Source: Bursaphelenchus xylophilus (taxonomy: Eukaryota; Nematoda; Chromadorea; Rhabditida; Aphelenchoididae). From it: a DNA stretch of 64,000 nucleotides. A program made the position numbers and the translations under genes. The stretch lies in contig CAJFCV020000001.1 of the NCBI GenBank assembly GCA_904066235.2, forward strand, positions 13,077,291 to 13,141,290, in the 5' to 3' direction. The notes under the pieces are model-generated. The model searched no databases, was not told the DNA's origin, and saw only the letters and a list, made by a program, of their open reading frames with translations. Below, one piece after another: positions 32,921 through 45,169 of this stretch (positions are counted from its first letter, which is position 1; each line of letters begins with the position of its first letter).

Positions 32921-35900
32921 ATGAAATTCCCGTACGACACGTCGAATTCGGTGATCACGGCGGCCAACACGGTCACGCAGTTCCAGTTGGATTCGAATTC
33001 GGTGATCAAAACCGCCCCCTCCCGCAATGCGCAGCACTTCATCACCAAGGAGGAGGCGCTGGACTTGGCGCCGTTGAGCGGCGATGCTGGAATTCAGGTA
33101 GGCTAAAAGTTTTGGCCATTTTTTGAGGGCAAATCGAGATTTTTTGAATTTTTTTGTCTTTGGTCAGTCAATCTAGCGTCTGGAATTTCTGTAGCAAGTC
33201 TTAAAGGTCGTCTTTTACATCTTAAAATAGTATAAAAATCAGAGGCAAGTGTAATATAATTTTTTTTTTCAAAAATAGAAAACTGTTTTTTAAGGCATCC
33301 CAAAATTTTTTTTTTCACATTTTAACGAGATTTGTTGCTGATTTTAACTAAAATTTTCTAAAAAATTCGAGATTTTTGGCATACTTTTTTACAAAAAATC
33401 CAAAAAAATTTTGCGATTTTCAAACTCAAAAATTGGCATTCTGCACCAACTACTGAGTACAATATTTCTACTAAAAATTAATTTTTTCCACGAAAAAGTC
33501 GCTAAGATATCGACTAAAAACTTTATCGCCGTCTCTCCTCATTTTCCATAGTCTCTCGGCCACAAAGATCGACGAGTATCTCGGCTCGCTGAACCGTTTC
33601 AGCTGAAATTTTCAGTGATCACTTTATGGACATTACGAATTGTCTTTGCCAATTTTCAGGGAGATCTGAGGGTGTCCCTTTGAGAAATTTCATTTTTTTA
33701 TTATTTTAGGGGGTCAAGCTTGGAAATTTTGATTTTTTCGTTTTTTTGGTATTTTACACTCAATTTTTCGGTGCCAAAATCGCTTCAATATCAGAGTCAA
33801 GGTATCTTCGATCTTTTCAAAAGGCTTTTTGGATCCTTTTGGATACTTTTTGAGTGATTTTTCCAAGTTTTTTCCAAAAAATTTTTGATTTTTTCACTTT
33901 CTCTCCGACTACCGTATTCCCTTGCAAAAACGCACCACTTTCACCGCCGAATAACAGCATTTATTTTTGGGTCTATTTGCGCACCATTCTTGGACCTTTT
34001 GTCCTCGGGGTCAAGTGGGCGAAACAATGCGAGACTTTCCATTCCGGGAATGTTTATTCTTCATGATCTGGACGTGAAGCCTTGTGTTTCATTGTCTATT
34101 TTCGAAAGCGCACCTTTGTTCGCCGCCGGTAATTGGGTCAGGGGAACAGCCGACGCTTGTAAAAAACGCAAAAATCAAGGTCAAAGTCGCTGGGGAAAAA
34201 AAGTGTGACGAAAGTAGAGTCGCGATTTGAGGAGCCCAATTACGCGTGAGGGCTTCGTTGTCAATAGGTCGAATTGGATGAGCAAGGAGACGAATTTTGG
34301 AGCGAAGAAACGAGGGAAAGAGCAATTTGAAAAAATGAAAATCCAAAAATTACAAAAAATTGCAAAAAATCTCTAATTTCTCGGATTTAAAAACTTCTTT
34401 TTGGCGCTACCTAATCCTCAACGCTTTTTCAGTCCCATTGGCCTATCAAAAATCATTTTTTGGCCTTCTGGTTACCTTCAAAGGCCATGAAATTCGATTT
34501 TTCCAAGCTTCGCAAGATGAAATTTGAGTTTTGATTTAAAAATCCGATTTCTCTGTGGGCTAACTTCAGATTTCCTTCAAACTTGGCAGTAACAATCTCA
34601 ATGGGCCATAAACCAATTGCTGAAAATTTCAGTTGACCTGTTGCAACGGTCGTTGAGATATTCAACAATCTTTGTCGGCAACGGCCAAATAGAAGTAGCG
34701 GATTTTTTCGCGCCAAAAATCGCAAAAAATTTTATTCTTTCTGCATATTTTATATTAAGATGCCCTTTAGAGTCTTGTAGATTTATTTGCTTACTATTTT
34801 TCATCATACTTCTCTCAATTATGGCTCCATCTTGCCGCTTATCCCATGTTCTCCATGAAGAAATTGGTTCGCCAAAAAAAACATCCAAAACAATCGTCCC
34901 CCGGATGCAGCGGAATTCCGTTGAATGCCCTAAGGCTACGACAAAGCGAATCGGATGATCGAAGGCACTGTCATCAACGGTGCAATCGAGCGAAGAGCGC
35001 GACGATGCGTAGACGAACAGAGCGCTCTGGGAACGGTGGCGCGCGGCGATTTTAAAGGGCTTCCGAATGACCAATGGGCAGAAATTCGCTGGATAATCGT
35101 TCCAAAGTTCAATGGATTAGGGCTGCATACGCCGCAACCAAGGTGTTCTGTAAAACTGTGAGCTTTGAAGCCGAAAAAAGTTCGAAAACCACCCAATTTT
35201 CGATCAAGTTCCGACGCAAAAATCTCGGTAGTCTCGGCATAGCGCAAGCTGGAAATCTCACACATACAATAGCAATGCTCGATCTATCTTTGTGCCAAAT
35301 TTCATCAAAATTTGTCTGCTTTTCTTTGATAACTTCGCCTTCTACTGAAGCCATCTTTTTTCTAGAATTTGCCCCAACCTAGGGCCAAATTTCGATAGTA
35401 GGGTTTTTTCGATAGTACAAACAACAAATTTCTTATTTGTATTGCTAATCTTGAGCTCAATTTTCCCTAATTTTCATCAAAATTACCTTTTTCTTTTGAG
35501 AAATTCCCTTATCTTACATATCAACGGCTTCGCAATGACCTTTAACCCAACTTTCCTCTTAAAAACTTCAATAACTTTTGCATAGCGCGAGCTAAAACTC
35601 TCATCATCACCTTAGAGTAGTCCGTTGACCGGAACAGACCCTTCGCTATCCGCTTTTAACAATTCGTCTTGACTGCCAGAGAAGACAGAGAAAAGACGCG
35701 CAAAACGCACTCTCTCGCCCCAAAAACTCCCCATTTCTTCCCCGACCAACAGCCTTTTCGCATCTTTTTTTGGCGAATTGCCAATGAATTCACCAATTTG
35801 ATCTGCCTTACCGCTGTCTACATGTAATTTCTATCAAAGTTTGAGCAAAATTCGATCGATTGCTCTTCGAAAAAATGTGCTGCCGCCAAAACCCCCCATT

Positions 35901-38900
35901 TTTTTCTCCCATTCTTGACACTTTTCTATTGTTTCGATTGATTTGGGATTAATTATTGGCTCGTCCCATACGGATTCATTCGATTCTCTTGCCTTCTTTC
36001 TCTCTCTTAATGGGATGAGAAATAAAGCGAGGATGGATCTGTTTGCCGACATCACATGCGCATCGTAAAAAAAACAGACGAGGAGTGTCATTGGATCGGC
36101 GGCGGCGCAACGAATTCCTTGAGGCATATACGGGGCGATCTGAGATCGTAAGATTTATCTCTCTGTTTACAGCCGACTTGACAATGCGATCTTTACGGAC
36201 TCGGGTTTTGAGGCCGTTGAACCCTCAAAACTCGCTTCAATTTTGGGTTATATTACAATTGAGGGGAGCAAATTTGAATTGTCCGAAAATCAATTCGAAA
36301 CTCGACAAATCTTGGCCATATTTGGCTTGATCATGAACAAGAAGGTTAGCAGCAAGATACATCAAAGTCTGCATAATATCAGTCACACAGCATCAAGCCC
36401 GTTGAAGCCGACTTACAAGCCTCTTATTAGCATATGAACCTTCCTCCCGCCGGAGCAAAACCCCCGATATCCGGGAGACATCGGGCGGCTGTGGCGAGAT
36501 CTATTGTTGGCGCGCCGAACAATACACCGCCTGCGGGCAGAGAGAGAGAGAGAGAAAGAAGCCCGACGAACAGCGGCGGAAGCCTCAACCCACCGCAAGG
36601 GTACCCGGGATTTTCGTCTCATGACCCCGTTTCTTTACCGCCGCTCGCCTCCTCCTCCTCGTCGCCGTCGTCGTCGCACCGCCAACTCGGACCGAAATCG
36701 CCCAGGATACCCGGAGGGCCCGTAGATCCTGGGCAGGGGGGCGCAGACGAATGGGGCGAGAGTTCGCGGCGTCGGCGGATGCCGCCACGAATCATCGAAT
36801 CGATTCGCCCCCCTCCTCCCTTCCTTCCTTCCTCGGCGGTTCGGCGGGCGGTGATGGCGGTGGCGTCGCGCCGCCGCCGCCGCCGCAGGCAGTGAAAGCC
36901 GATTGATTCCGCGCGCCCCACACACGGCAAAAAGTGAAAGTGCAGGGCGGCGCGGTGCGAGTTTTTTCCACCACCCCACCACCACCAACGTCGGCAAGGA
37001 AGCCCTCCAGCCACACAACGCAGGGCTTTCACTTTCGTCGAGAGCCGGTTCACATTGCCCCCGCAAGCGTCGTCGACGGCCGACCGGACCAAACGTGGTG
37101 GCCTCGTGGGCCCAGTGCGAACGGGCGTACAGGTAGAGTCTTCATGGGGTCGCCGCTGCTTGAACTGTCTTTTAACGGCTCGAACGGATGTTAGAACGCA
37201 TTAGGAGGGGTTTTTTGAGTAGTAGGGACCTTGGAGGGCGCTGTGGATGAGTTGGCTTGGTCTGGGCCAGGCTAGGACAAGCGGAGAAGCTGAGGTCCAG
37301 TGTTGATGTGGACCCAGCTGACTTGGCGCTGACATGACACAGTTATGTACTTGGTTTCTTCCTTTATTAAACCTGTGTCGCTGTAGGAGGCATGGAACAG
37401 TTTTCTCGAGTTTCAATTGCCTTGTAAGGCCTTGAAAAGTCCTTGGCAAAGTTTGGGCTGGAGTAAGACAGTAAAGGATTGATACAGGTGTCGTAAGACG
37501 TGGTAGCTAACATGTGTCTGGCTAGTAACCAAAAAATATTTTATTTTGCTTGACGGTAACATTGGAACGGCCAAGCTAACTTTAGCATGACTTGAACAAG
37601 GCCCCACATTGTCCTAAAAAAAGAATCGTACAATCCGTCCCTTAGATCCGCGTAGATCAAGTCATAAACTACAAATGCCGCCTTCCCAGACCCTCTATCA
37701 CTCCGTCTCAACCGTCTTTCAATCTGATCTCTCTAACAACTCCTACACTCCGCGCACTCATCGAATTCACCGCACCCTTTGCAGGACCTCAACAAAATGC
37801 AGCCCACGGCCATGGAGAACTGCCAGTACTACCAGCAGAACATGTACGACTACATGAACCATCGTCTGATCAACCCCAACTCCCACTTGTATTATAACTT
37901 CGCCACCGCCTCCACGGCAAACGTGCTGCAGCCGGAATGGCGACCCATGGAGCAGTATCAGCAGTTCCAGCAGCAGCATGGCCATCAGCAGCGGACGCCC
38001 AGCTCATCGTCGATACAGTACCATCATTCGCATCAGACGGTAAGTGGGAGGGTGGGGAAGGAGTGTTAAATTGGTGTGGATGATAGATCAGGGCGGTTGA
38101 GGGCTTGGGGAGAGGTTTTTGGATTTTTGAGGGGGTGGGGTGGGGTGGGGTGGGGTAAGTGGGGACCAAGGTTAAATTAGCGGTAGGTTTAAGGGGACCA
38201 AAGTTGAATTATAGTAATGTAAAGTGATCTAGGTGATAGGCGATGGAGGATGAAGCCTTCAGGAGGATTTTTTTTTATTTTTAAAAAGTAGGGCAAGGGG
38301 GGACCAAGTTAAAATGGAGTAGAAAATGATGCGGAAAATAGTACTGATGATTTGGTGTGGGAAGACGAGGACATCAGGAGTATTTTTTTTTTTGATTTTT
38401 GGAAAAGTAGGGTAAGGGGGGACCAAAACAAAACGTTGGTTTGAAAAGAGGTTTTAATGCAAAATCCAGGCCAGATTAGGGAAAGGAGTTGATTAAAAAG
38501 CAAAATAAAAAATTTGGGCAAGAGGGGACCGAAATTGAATTTTTTAGAGAATTTTTTTGTGAGTTTTTTTCTTCTTTGGAGACAAAGACTTTTCATGTTT
38601 TCTGAGCTCAAATTTCAAAAAAAAACATTTCAAGTCAAAAACAAATCATTTTTACCCTCAACAAGACCCTGTACCTTATTCTTGATCATTAAATTTCCAG
38701 GAAAATGGCCAAACCCACGCCGACCAGCGGATATACAAGATGGGCGGCTCGGAGCTCCTCTCACCCGTCGACTCGGGCATTGACGGAGAGATTGGCCAAC
38801 TCCTGGACGGGAGCGTAATAAAAAGCGAATTTTTCGGCCAACCCACCACCGTCGTCCAATCGCAGGGCACCCCGGTCAGCGTGGACCTAAGCTCCGGGCC

Positions 38901-41900
38901 GCTGTCGATGGAGCGGCGAGAGACGGCGAACTCGCATCGAGAAAACTCACCTATTATTATTCCTAAATTGTAAGTTGATTTTTTTTCAATTTTTTGGGAT
39001 TTTTTGGCTTTTGACCTTTTTTTCTTCCCTTGGTCCCCCCTGTTCACTTTTTTGGACTAATTTTTCTATTTTTTTTTTATTTATTTTTTTTTTCAAAATT
39101 TCATTTTTTTTTTTGTGTTTACTGACATTTCTTATACTATTTTTGATCATCACAAGCAATCTTAGGTATTTTGAAATTACGAAATTTTCGATTTTTTTCT
39201 TCCCTTGGTCCCCCCTGTTCATTTTTTGGACCCAAAAAAAATTTTTTTTTTGATTTTTTTTCAAAATTTCAATTTTTTTGGTGTCTTTAGTCTTTTATTA
39301 CTCTACTTTTTACCATCATAAGTTATTTTCAAACTTTTTGAAATTTCGAAATTTCCGATTTTTCCCCCCTTGGTCCCCCCTGGTCAATTTTTCGAAAATT
39401 TCCTTTTCATTTTCCCCCCATTTAGAAACCATTTTCAAACCGTTAATTTCGTTTTAAATTCCGCCATATAAGGGCTTTAATGGATAGCAAAGAACCTATA
39501 GATAAATCCTCCGATTTTTATGTCGATTTATCGCCACCGTTTCTCTCGTTTTTTCCATTATTCTGGAGCCGGAACTCCCCGAATTTCTCGGAAATCAGAT
39601 TCCTTTTGCGCCTTAACAATCAAAGCCCCCGGGGAAATAAAACAACGCTCAAAACGGAGATTTGAGTTTATAGTTTTTGTTTCTTTTTGGCGAAATTTGG
39701 ATTAAAAAAGATAAATGAGGAGCCTCTGCAAAGGATGAACTAAAATTATGGGGCATAATATACGGCCGACAACAGATTAACTATTCAAAGGTCTTATTCA
39801 GGGACATTTTATACGAAAACATGTTTCATCGTATAATATGTCCATAAAGTTGCCATTCCAAAATGAATCGTTGGCATTCTGCAAGGAATTAATTAGTGAC
39901 CTACATAGAGATACTGTACAACATTTTTTTACGAATCTGGAGACGTTTTATACGATCAAACATGTTTCATCGTATAACATGCCCTTTGAACAATTTTTTT
40001 TGAATCAAAGTTTGGCACTTTGTTTGAAATTAATTAGTTACAAAAATAGAGTTACTGTATAATACTTGAAAGGAATCCGAAGACGTTTTATACGATCAAA
40101 CATGTTTCATCGTATAACAAGTCTTTTGAAATAATTTTTTAAATAAATTCCCCATTTTTTCAGACACAACCAATTGGGCTTCCAATATGTCCTGGAGACG
40201 GCGATATCGACCTCGATTCGAAAAGAAGACGACCGAATGACATACGTGAATAAAGGACAATTCTACACAGTAACTCTAGAGTATATCCCGGATCCAAATC
40301 GACCACTGAAGAGTGCAACAGTCAGGGTGAGAAATTTAGAATATCTTCGGACTTTTTTGGAAAAAAAAATAATTGAAAATCCCAAAAAATCTTTATTTTT
40401 TACCCATTTTCCTCTTCCAGAGTCAAATCATGGTCGTATTCCGCGAGAACAAGCCCCGAGAAGAAGAGATCAAGACCTGGCAACTATGGCACAAACGACA
40501 ACACTCGCCGAAACAACGAATATTGGAGGTGGACTCCAAAAACTCCTCCGGAATTCTGGGCCAAATCGAGGAAATCGCACACAATGCCGTTCAGTTCTGT
40601 TGGGATCCCAGTAATACACCGCAGGTGAGAGTTTGGGGTCATTCAAAAATTTTTGCACTGTGCAAAAAAAAAAATAAAATAAAAAATTGTACTGTGCAAA
40701 AATTTAAAAAAATCTTTTATTTTATTTTTTGCACAGTGCGAAATTTTTTTGTCTTTGCACAGTGCAAAAAAATGAGATATAAAATTTTGCACTGTGCAAA
40801 TTTTTTTAAGCTTGCACAGTGCAGAAAAATGAGAAGTAAAGTTTCGCACTGTGCAAAAATTAAAAATAAAATTTTGCACAGTGCAGAAAAATGAGAAATA
40901 AAATTTCGCACTGTGCAAAAATTTCACAAATAAATTTTGCACCGTGCAAAAAAAAAAATAAAAAAAAGTTGCACTGTGCAGAAATTTAAAAAAGCGTTTT
41001 ACTTTATTTTTTGCACTGTGCAAAAATCTTTTCAAACGTGCACAGTGCAAAAAAATAAAATGAAATTTTGCACTGTGCACAAAAAAAAATAATAAAAAAT
41101 TACTCTGCAAAAATAATAATAAAAAAAAAATAAAAAATTGCACTGTGCTTTTTTTTATAAAAAAAAAATAAATAAAAAATTGCACTGTGCTAAAATAAAA
41201 AAATGTAAAATAAAAAAAAAATTCTTTTATTTTATTTTTTGCACAGTGAAAAAAAAAATTAAAAAAAATATTGTCTAAAAACTTTATTTCAAATTTTATT
41301 TTCAGATCAGCATAGCTTTCCAATGCTTATCAACAGACTTCTCCGCCCAAAAAGGAGTGAAAGGCCTTCCTTTGCACGTTCAAATCGACACATATGATGA
41401 TGAAGATTCTAAAGTGCCTTTTCATCGAGGTTATTGCCAAATCAAAGTTTTCTGTGACAAAGTAAGCTCATTTTTCCTATTTTTTGGGGACTAAACAGTA
41501 ATTTTTTAACAAAAAAAAAATTTTTTTTATTACAATATCCATTTTTTGGTCAAAAAAATAGATTTATTGTAAAAATCCGAGTTTAAATTAATTTTAAAAA
41601 TAATTTTTCTCTTATGTAGGGTGCGGAGCGCAAGTTTCGAGACGAAGAAAAGCGGCAACAGCGCCGAAAAGCTGGAGGTAAATCTTTTGCAAAGAACAGC
41701 TAGAAAGTACGCTTATAAGGGAAGGTTCGAGAATCAAATTTTTTAAAAAATCGGGATTTTTAAAAGCAAAAAATCGCAAATTTTTTTGGAAAAACTTTTA
41801 AATTTTTTTGAAATTTTTGTGAATAACTTTTTTCTTGAAAAAAATTGGAAAAATATAAAAATTAATTTTTTTTTTCATTTTTTAATAACGATTTTTTATC

Positions 41901-44676
41901 AGAAAAATTTAGAAAAAATCATTTTTCATGGCTGTTTTGAAATTTTTGGCGACAAATTTGTCCATAGATCTTATTCGGAGACATTTTATACGAAAACATG
42001 TTTCATCGTATAATATGTCCATAAAGTTGCCATTCCAAAATGAATCGTTGGCATTCTGCAAGGAATTAATTAGTGACCTACATAGAGATACTGTACAATA
42101 TTTTTAACGAATCTGGAGACATTTTATACGATCAAACATGTTTCATCGTATAACATGCCCTTTGAACAAATTTTTTTGGATCAAAGTTTGGTACTTTGTT
42201 TGAAATTAATTAGTGACAAAAATAGAGTTACTGTACAAGACTAAAAAAGAACCCAAATACATTTTATACGATCAAACATGTTTCATCGTATAACATGCCC
42301 TTTGAACAAATTGTTTTGAAACAAAGTACCAAACTCGCACGCAAAAAATAAAAAAATTTTTGGCCATAGAAAAATTTTCTCATAGAAAATTTTTTTTTTT
42401 GTATTTTTTTCTCCAAAAAATTTTAAAAAATTCAAAAAATCCCATTTAAAAATTTTCCAAAAGAAAAAAAAAATTTTGTAAAATCCCTTTAATCGAACCT
42501 TCTCTTCCTAACCAACCAATCGCTTCAAGCCGCTGTTAACAATACTGCTCATTGTTTTATTGTCCGTCCATCGAAAAATCCCGAAATTAGGAGTCAAAAT
42601 TTGGGGGAAAAGTGAAATGAATTTCCCGACTAAAACGTTATTCGACATTTTAGGGAGCGAATCGAAAAATGTTGCATGAAACTCGACGGGACGAAAAAAG
42701 AAAAGGTATTAAACGTTGCCCCTTTTGCACCGACTTCTCTTGCTCTAATTTCCAAAAATTATGTGGGGTGGTCCAAAAATGGCTTTCTAATTTTTCGTCT
42801 AGCCCTCTTAAGGACTATTAGGAGTATTAATAAGGCCAAAAAAGGTGACAATTTTCAAGCGAGGGAGGTTTAAGGTAGAAAAATGGCGAAAACCCCCCAA
42901 AAATTTTAATTTTTTCCGTTTTCGATATAAATTTCTTCTCTAAATTTTCCAATTTTTTTCTAGATAGCTCTAGATTGGGTCTATCTATAGTCTGCAACAA
43001 TCTCCCAGCCTTCGCGTTACTATTACATAGAGAAAAAACGATTTTTTAATCGAAAAACGAGAAATTAGAGCAAATTCTCAAAGTTTTCGATTTTTGGTCC
43101 CCTCTTACCCTATTTTTTGTTAAAACTTGTTCTGGAATAGAAAATAGACTCTCCATTTATACTATCAGTTGCAATTCTAGCTCCCTAAGAAACCGTTTTT
43201 ACAACTATTTTTCAAAAAATTTAACAGGTCCCCTAAAATAATATAAATTGATCCCCAACCTCCCAATTCGCCCCCAGCCCCCCGAAAAATCCCAGAAATT
43301 TCTCCTAACGCCCTCCAGCACCAGCCCCATTAACCTCCGCACTAACGGCTTCAATTTTCCTAACCCACTAACCTCACTAACATTGCACTCGACTGCCTCT
43401 AATAATCGATTTCCCTTTTCCGATTTTCAAGGAGGCGGCCGAAAGAAGTCGGACGGGGAGTATCACGATCCCTGCGAGCGCTCCGAATTCTACCATATGA
43501 GCGATCTGGAGCGACAGGCGGTGCTTTTCGTGCCCACGGACGACTTTGACGCGCAATTTTTCGTCGATCCCACCGACTTTGGCACGTTGGACATCACGGA
43601 GCCGGTCGTGAAACGGCCAAGGATCGTGGAAAGAGGTGAGCCGAAATTCGTTATGATTTTTAGTGATTATTCCACACAAAAAAGCAAAATTTTGACTAAA
43701 ATACCAAAATTTTAAATTTTAAATTTTTTGAAATTTAAAAATTCAAATTTTTTCGACGAAAACTAATTTTTATGAAGGCTCATGGGATTGCCAATAGCTT
43801 GGCGATTTTTTACGAGCGAAAAAAGTCAAGAAACAGACAAAAAAAGGGGTTTGTCTGACCGTCTCTCCTCATTTTGCGTACTCTCTCAGAAAAAAGAAAG
43901 CGGAATATCTCCGCTGCGGGGGCAAAAGGAGAGCTCAAATTTTTAGCGATTCATATGTGTATTTAGAGTCTGTATGGAAAATTTGAAAGAATAAGCTAAC
44001 TTATGATACCCACTTTTTGACATTTTTTCGATTTTTGATTTTTTGAAATTTTTCGATTGAACATGTTCGGACAGTATACTGTAGTATGTCAGAAAAGGCT
44101 TTTTAACCCTTTCGGTACATTTTGTAAACATTTCTGAAGTTTTTTTTTGATTTCAAAATTTTTCAAAAAAAATCACCTTGGTCCCCCCTGTTCAATTTTC
44201 AAAACAAAAAAATCGCCTTGGTCCCCCCTGTTAAACTTTCAAAACAAAAAAAATCCCCGGCAATCCCATGAATCTGTAGGCCTTCGTCTTTGACCGCCCT
44301 GTTTCCAGAACAACCGCACCCCAGCCGCCTACTGAATGACTGTTTTTCAGTGATGATCTACGTGAAGAAGCACGAAGAAGAGGTGTACACCCCTCTCCAC
44401 CTTGCCCCGCCCACCCTGAACGGCCTCTACAACGCGCTGTATCAGAAGTACAACCTGGACGAGACGAAGATCACGCAAGTCCTGAAGAAGTGCCTGAAAG
44501 GCGTCACCGTCAAGGTGGACGACGACATGATCCGACATTACAGCAATCAGGACACCTTCATCCTGGAGGTGGACCCGGCGCCCGCCGACCCCTCCTACTA
44601 CACGGTGACTTTGGTGGAGATTTTGGTGGGCGGATCACACGGAATGGTGAATCGACAGTGGACCCCACAACATTGA
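32921..44676 (+). CDS. grh-1: Grainyhead transcription factor (GRH-1/GRHL)
   Basis: Nine exons: 32921-33097, 37785-38039, 38701-38969, 40164-40326, 40421-40624, 41306-41461, 41620-41677, 43432-43635, 44309-44676. All phases agree and give 617 residues, the usual GRHL length. Residues 1-234 are a variable Gln/Ser-rich transactivation region. About 235-430 is the immunoglobulin-like CP2/Grainyhead DNA-binding domain, with [48 protein letters not shown] and [16 protein letters not shown]. About 510-610 is the ubiquitin-like dimerisation domain, with [31 protein letters not shown] and [11 protein letters not shown] proteins bind DNA as dimers and drive epidermal, cuticle and barrier genes. The first ATG used is 32921. 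Exon 9 has two in-frame acceptors (44308 and 44350). A GC-rich island in intron 1 may be a second promoter. Introns 3, 5 and 7 carry conspicuous palindromic repeats. Confidence 0.93.
33098..35980. other. grh-1 intron 1, 5' part
   Basis: AT-rich, with diverged 424-bp family fragments (about 33440-33680 and 34560-34690). A unique block at about 34830-35170 is open on both strands for over 100 codons but has no recognisable product. It may be an intronic enhancer or a decayed gene. Confidence 0.4.
35990..37132 (+). promoter_or_regulatory. grh-1: GC-rich island in grh-1 intron 1: candidate internal promoter and first exon
   Basis: About 1.1 kb of CpG-rich DNA with GA-repeats (AGAGAGAGAGAGAGA near 36541) and CTCCTC/GTCGTC tracts. 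It ends at a donor-like GTACAG|GTAGAG at 37132, 652 bp before grh-1 exon 2. If spliced there, translation could begin at a Met in exon 2 (37794 or 37809) and give an isoform lacking exon 1. Long ORFs on both strands here are low complexity and I do not call them genes. Confidence 0.4.
38150..39420. repeat. Recurrent GGGGGGACCAA / TTGGTCCCCCC motif in grh-1 introns 2 and 3
   Basis: The word occurs at about 38160, 38192, 38293, 38417 and 38524 (as G-rich) and at about 39028, 39205 and 39370 (as C-rich). Further copies are near 43096, 44177 and 44218 and in MED12 introns at 48433, 48751 and 50632. The linkers are AT-rich and unrelated in length. Confidence 0.7.
39802..40124. repeat. Three-hairpin cassette 2 in grh-1 intron 3
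   Basis: Palindromes of the TTATACGAT...ATCGTATAA type at 39802-39843, 39939-39984 and 40081-40124, spacing about 140 bp. Linker words include GCCATTCCAAAATGAATCGT and AATTAATTAGTGAC. Nearly identical to cassette 3 and ends 39 bp before exon 4. Confidence 0.9.
40650..41255. repeat. Array of about 18 GCACTGTGC palindromes filling grh-1 intron 5
   Basis: Words TTGCAC(T/A)GTGCAAAA recur about every 33 bp between 40652 and 41245 in both orientations (the word is its own near-complement), separated by A/T-only linkers. This accounts for nearly all of the 681-nt intron. The 226-codon minus-strand ORF here is an artefact of the array. Confidence 0.9.
41979..42300. repeat. Three-hairpin cassette 3 in grh-1 intron 7
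   Basis: Palindromes at 41979-42020, 42116-42160 and 42258-42300. First palindrome and linker are almost identical to cassette 2, so one was copied from the other within the gene. Confidence 0.9.
44309..44350 (+). other. grh-1: In-frame optional 5' extension of grh-1 exon 9
   Basis: Acceptors CTGTTTCCAG (44308) and TGTTTTTCAG (44350) are 42 nt apart and both continue the frame in phase 1. Use of the first adds 14 residues beginning [10 protein letters not shown] before the dimerisation domain. Confidence 0.7.
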
Positions 44677-44744
44677 TTTTGCGAATTTTGAGATTTTTTG
44701 AAATTTTATGATGTCATAGTCTGTACACAGAAAAAATCGATGAG

Positions 44745-45150
44745 TAGCGGGGTCGGATATAACGAATGAGAGCTAAATCGAGCGATGAGGCTCAAGGAGG
44801 GGTCTAGAACCAGCATTTTGGACCAAAATTACCTTGATCTAGAGAGCTGGACCTAGCCCGGACGAAAAAAGGTCAAAAAAGGCCAAAATAAGGGAAATTT
44901 TGAAGTACAAACGTATTTTAGAGACAGAAAATAACTACTGGCTTCGAATAACACCTGTTATTTCATAGCCACAGTCATTTTCTGTCTCTAAAATACGTTT
45001 TTATTTCAAATTTGCCCTTATTTTGATCTTTTTTGACCTTTTTTCGTCCGAGCTAGGTCCAGCTCATTAGATCAAGGTAATTCTGGTCCAAAATGCTGGT
45101 TCTAGACCCTTTACGTCAATTTTTTCCCAACAAAGTTCGTTATATCGCGT
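44745..45150. repeat. Fold-back element between grh-1 and MED12
   Basis: Arms of about 165 bp include GGTCTAGAACCAGCATTTTG, ACCTTGATCTAGAGAGCTGG and CGTATTTTAGAGACAGAAAA with their complements after a short centre (about 44945-44980). No ORF. Confidence 0.8.
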
Positions 45151-45169
45151 ATCCGTTACCTCAACGACC

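Noticed and set aside
36434..37092. Long overlapping ORFs on both strands in the GC-rich island
   Set aside because: Low-complexity Arg/Pro/Ser translations in several frames at once; no domain and no matching splice phase except the possible untranslated use noted above.
40643..41323. 226-codon minus-strand ORF, Phe/Cys-rich
   Set aside because: It is a translation of the GCACTGTGC array (repeating CTVQ/FALCK peptides) inside a grh-1 intron.
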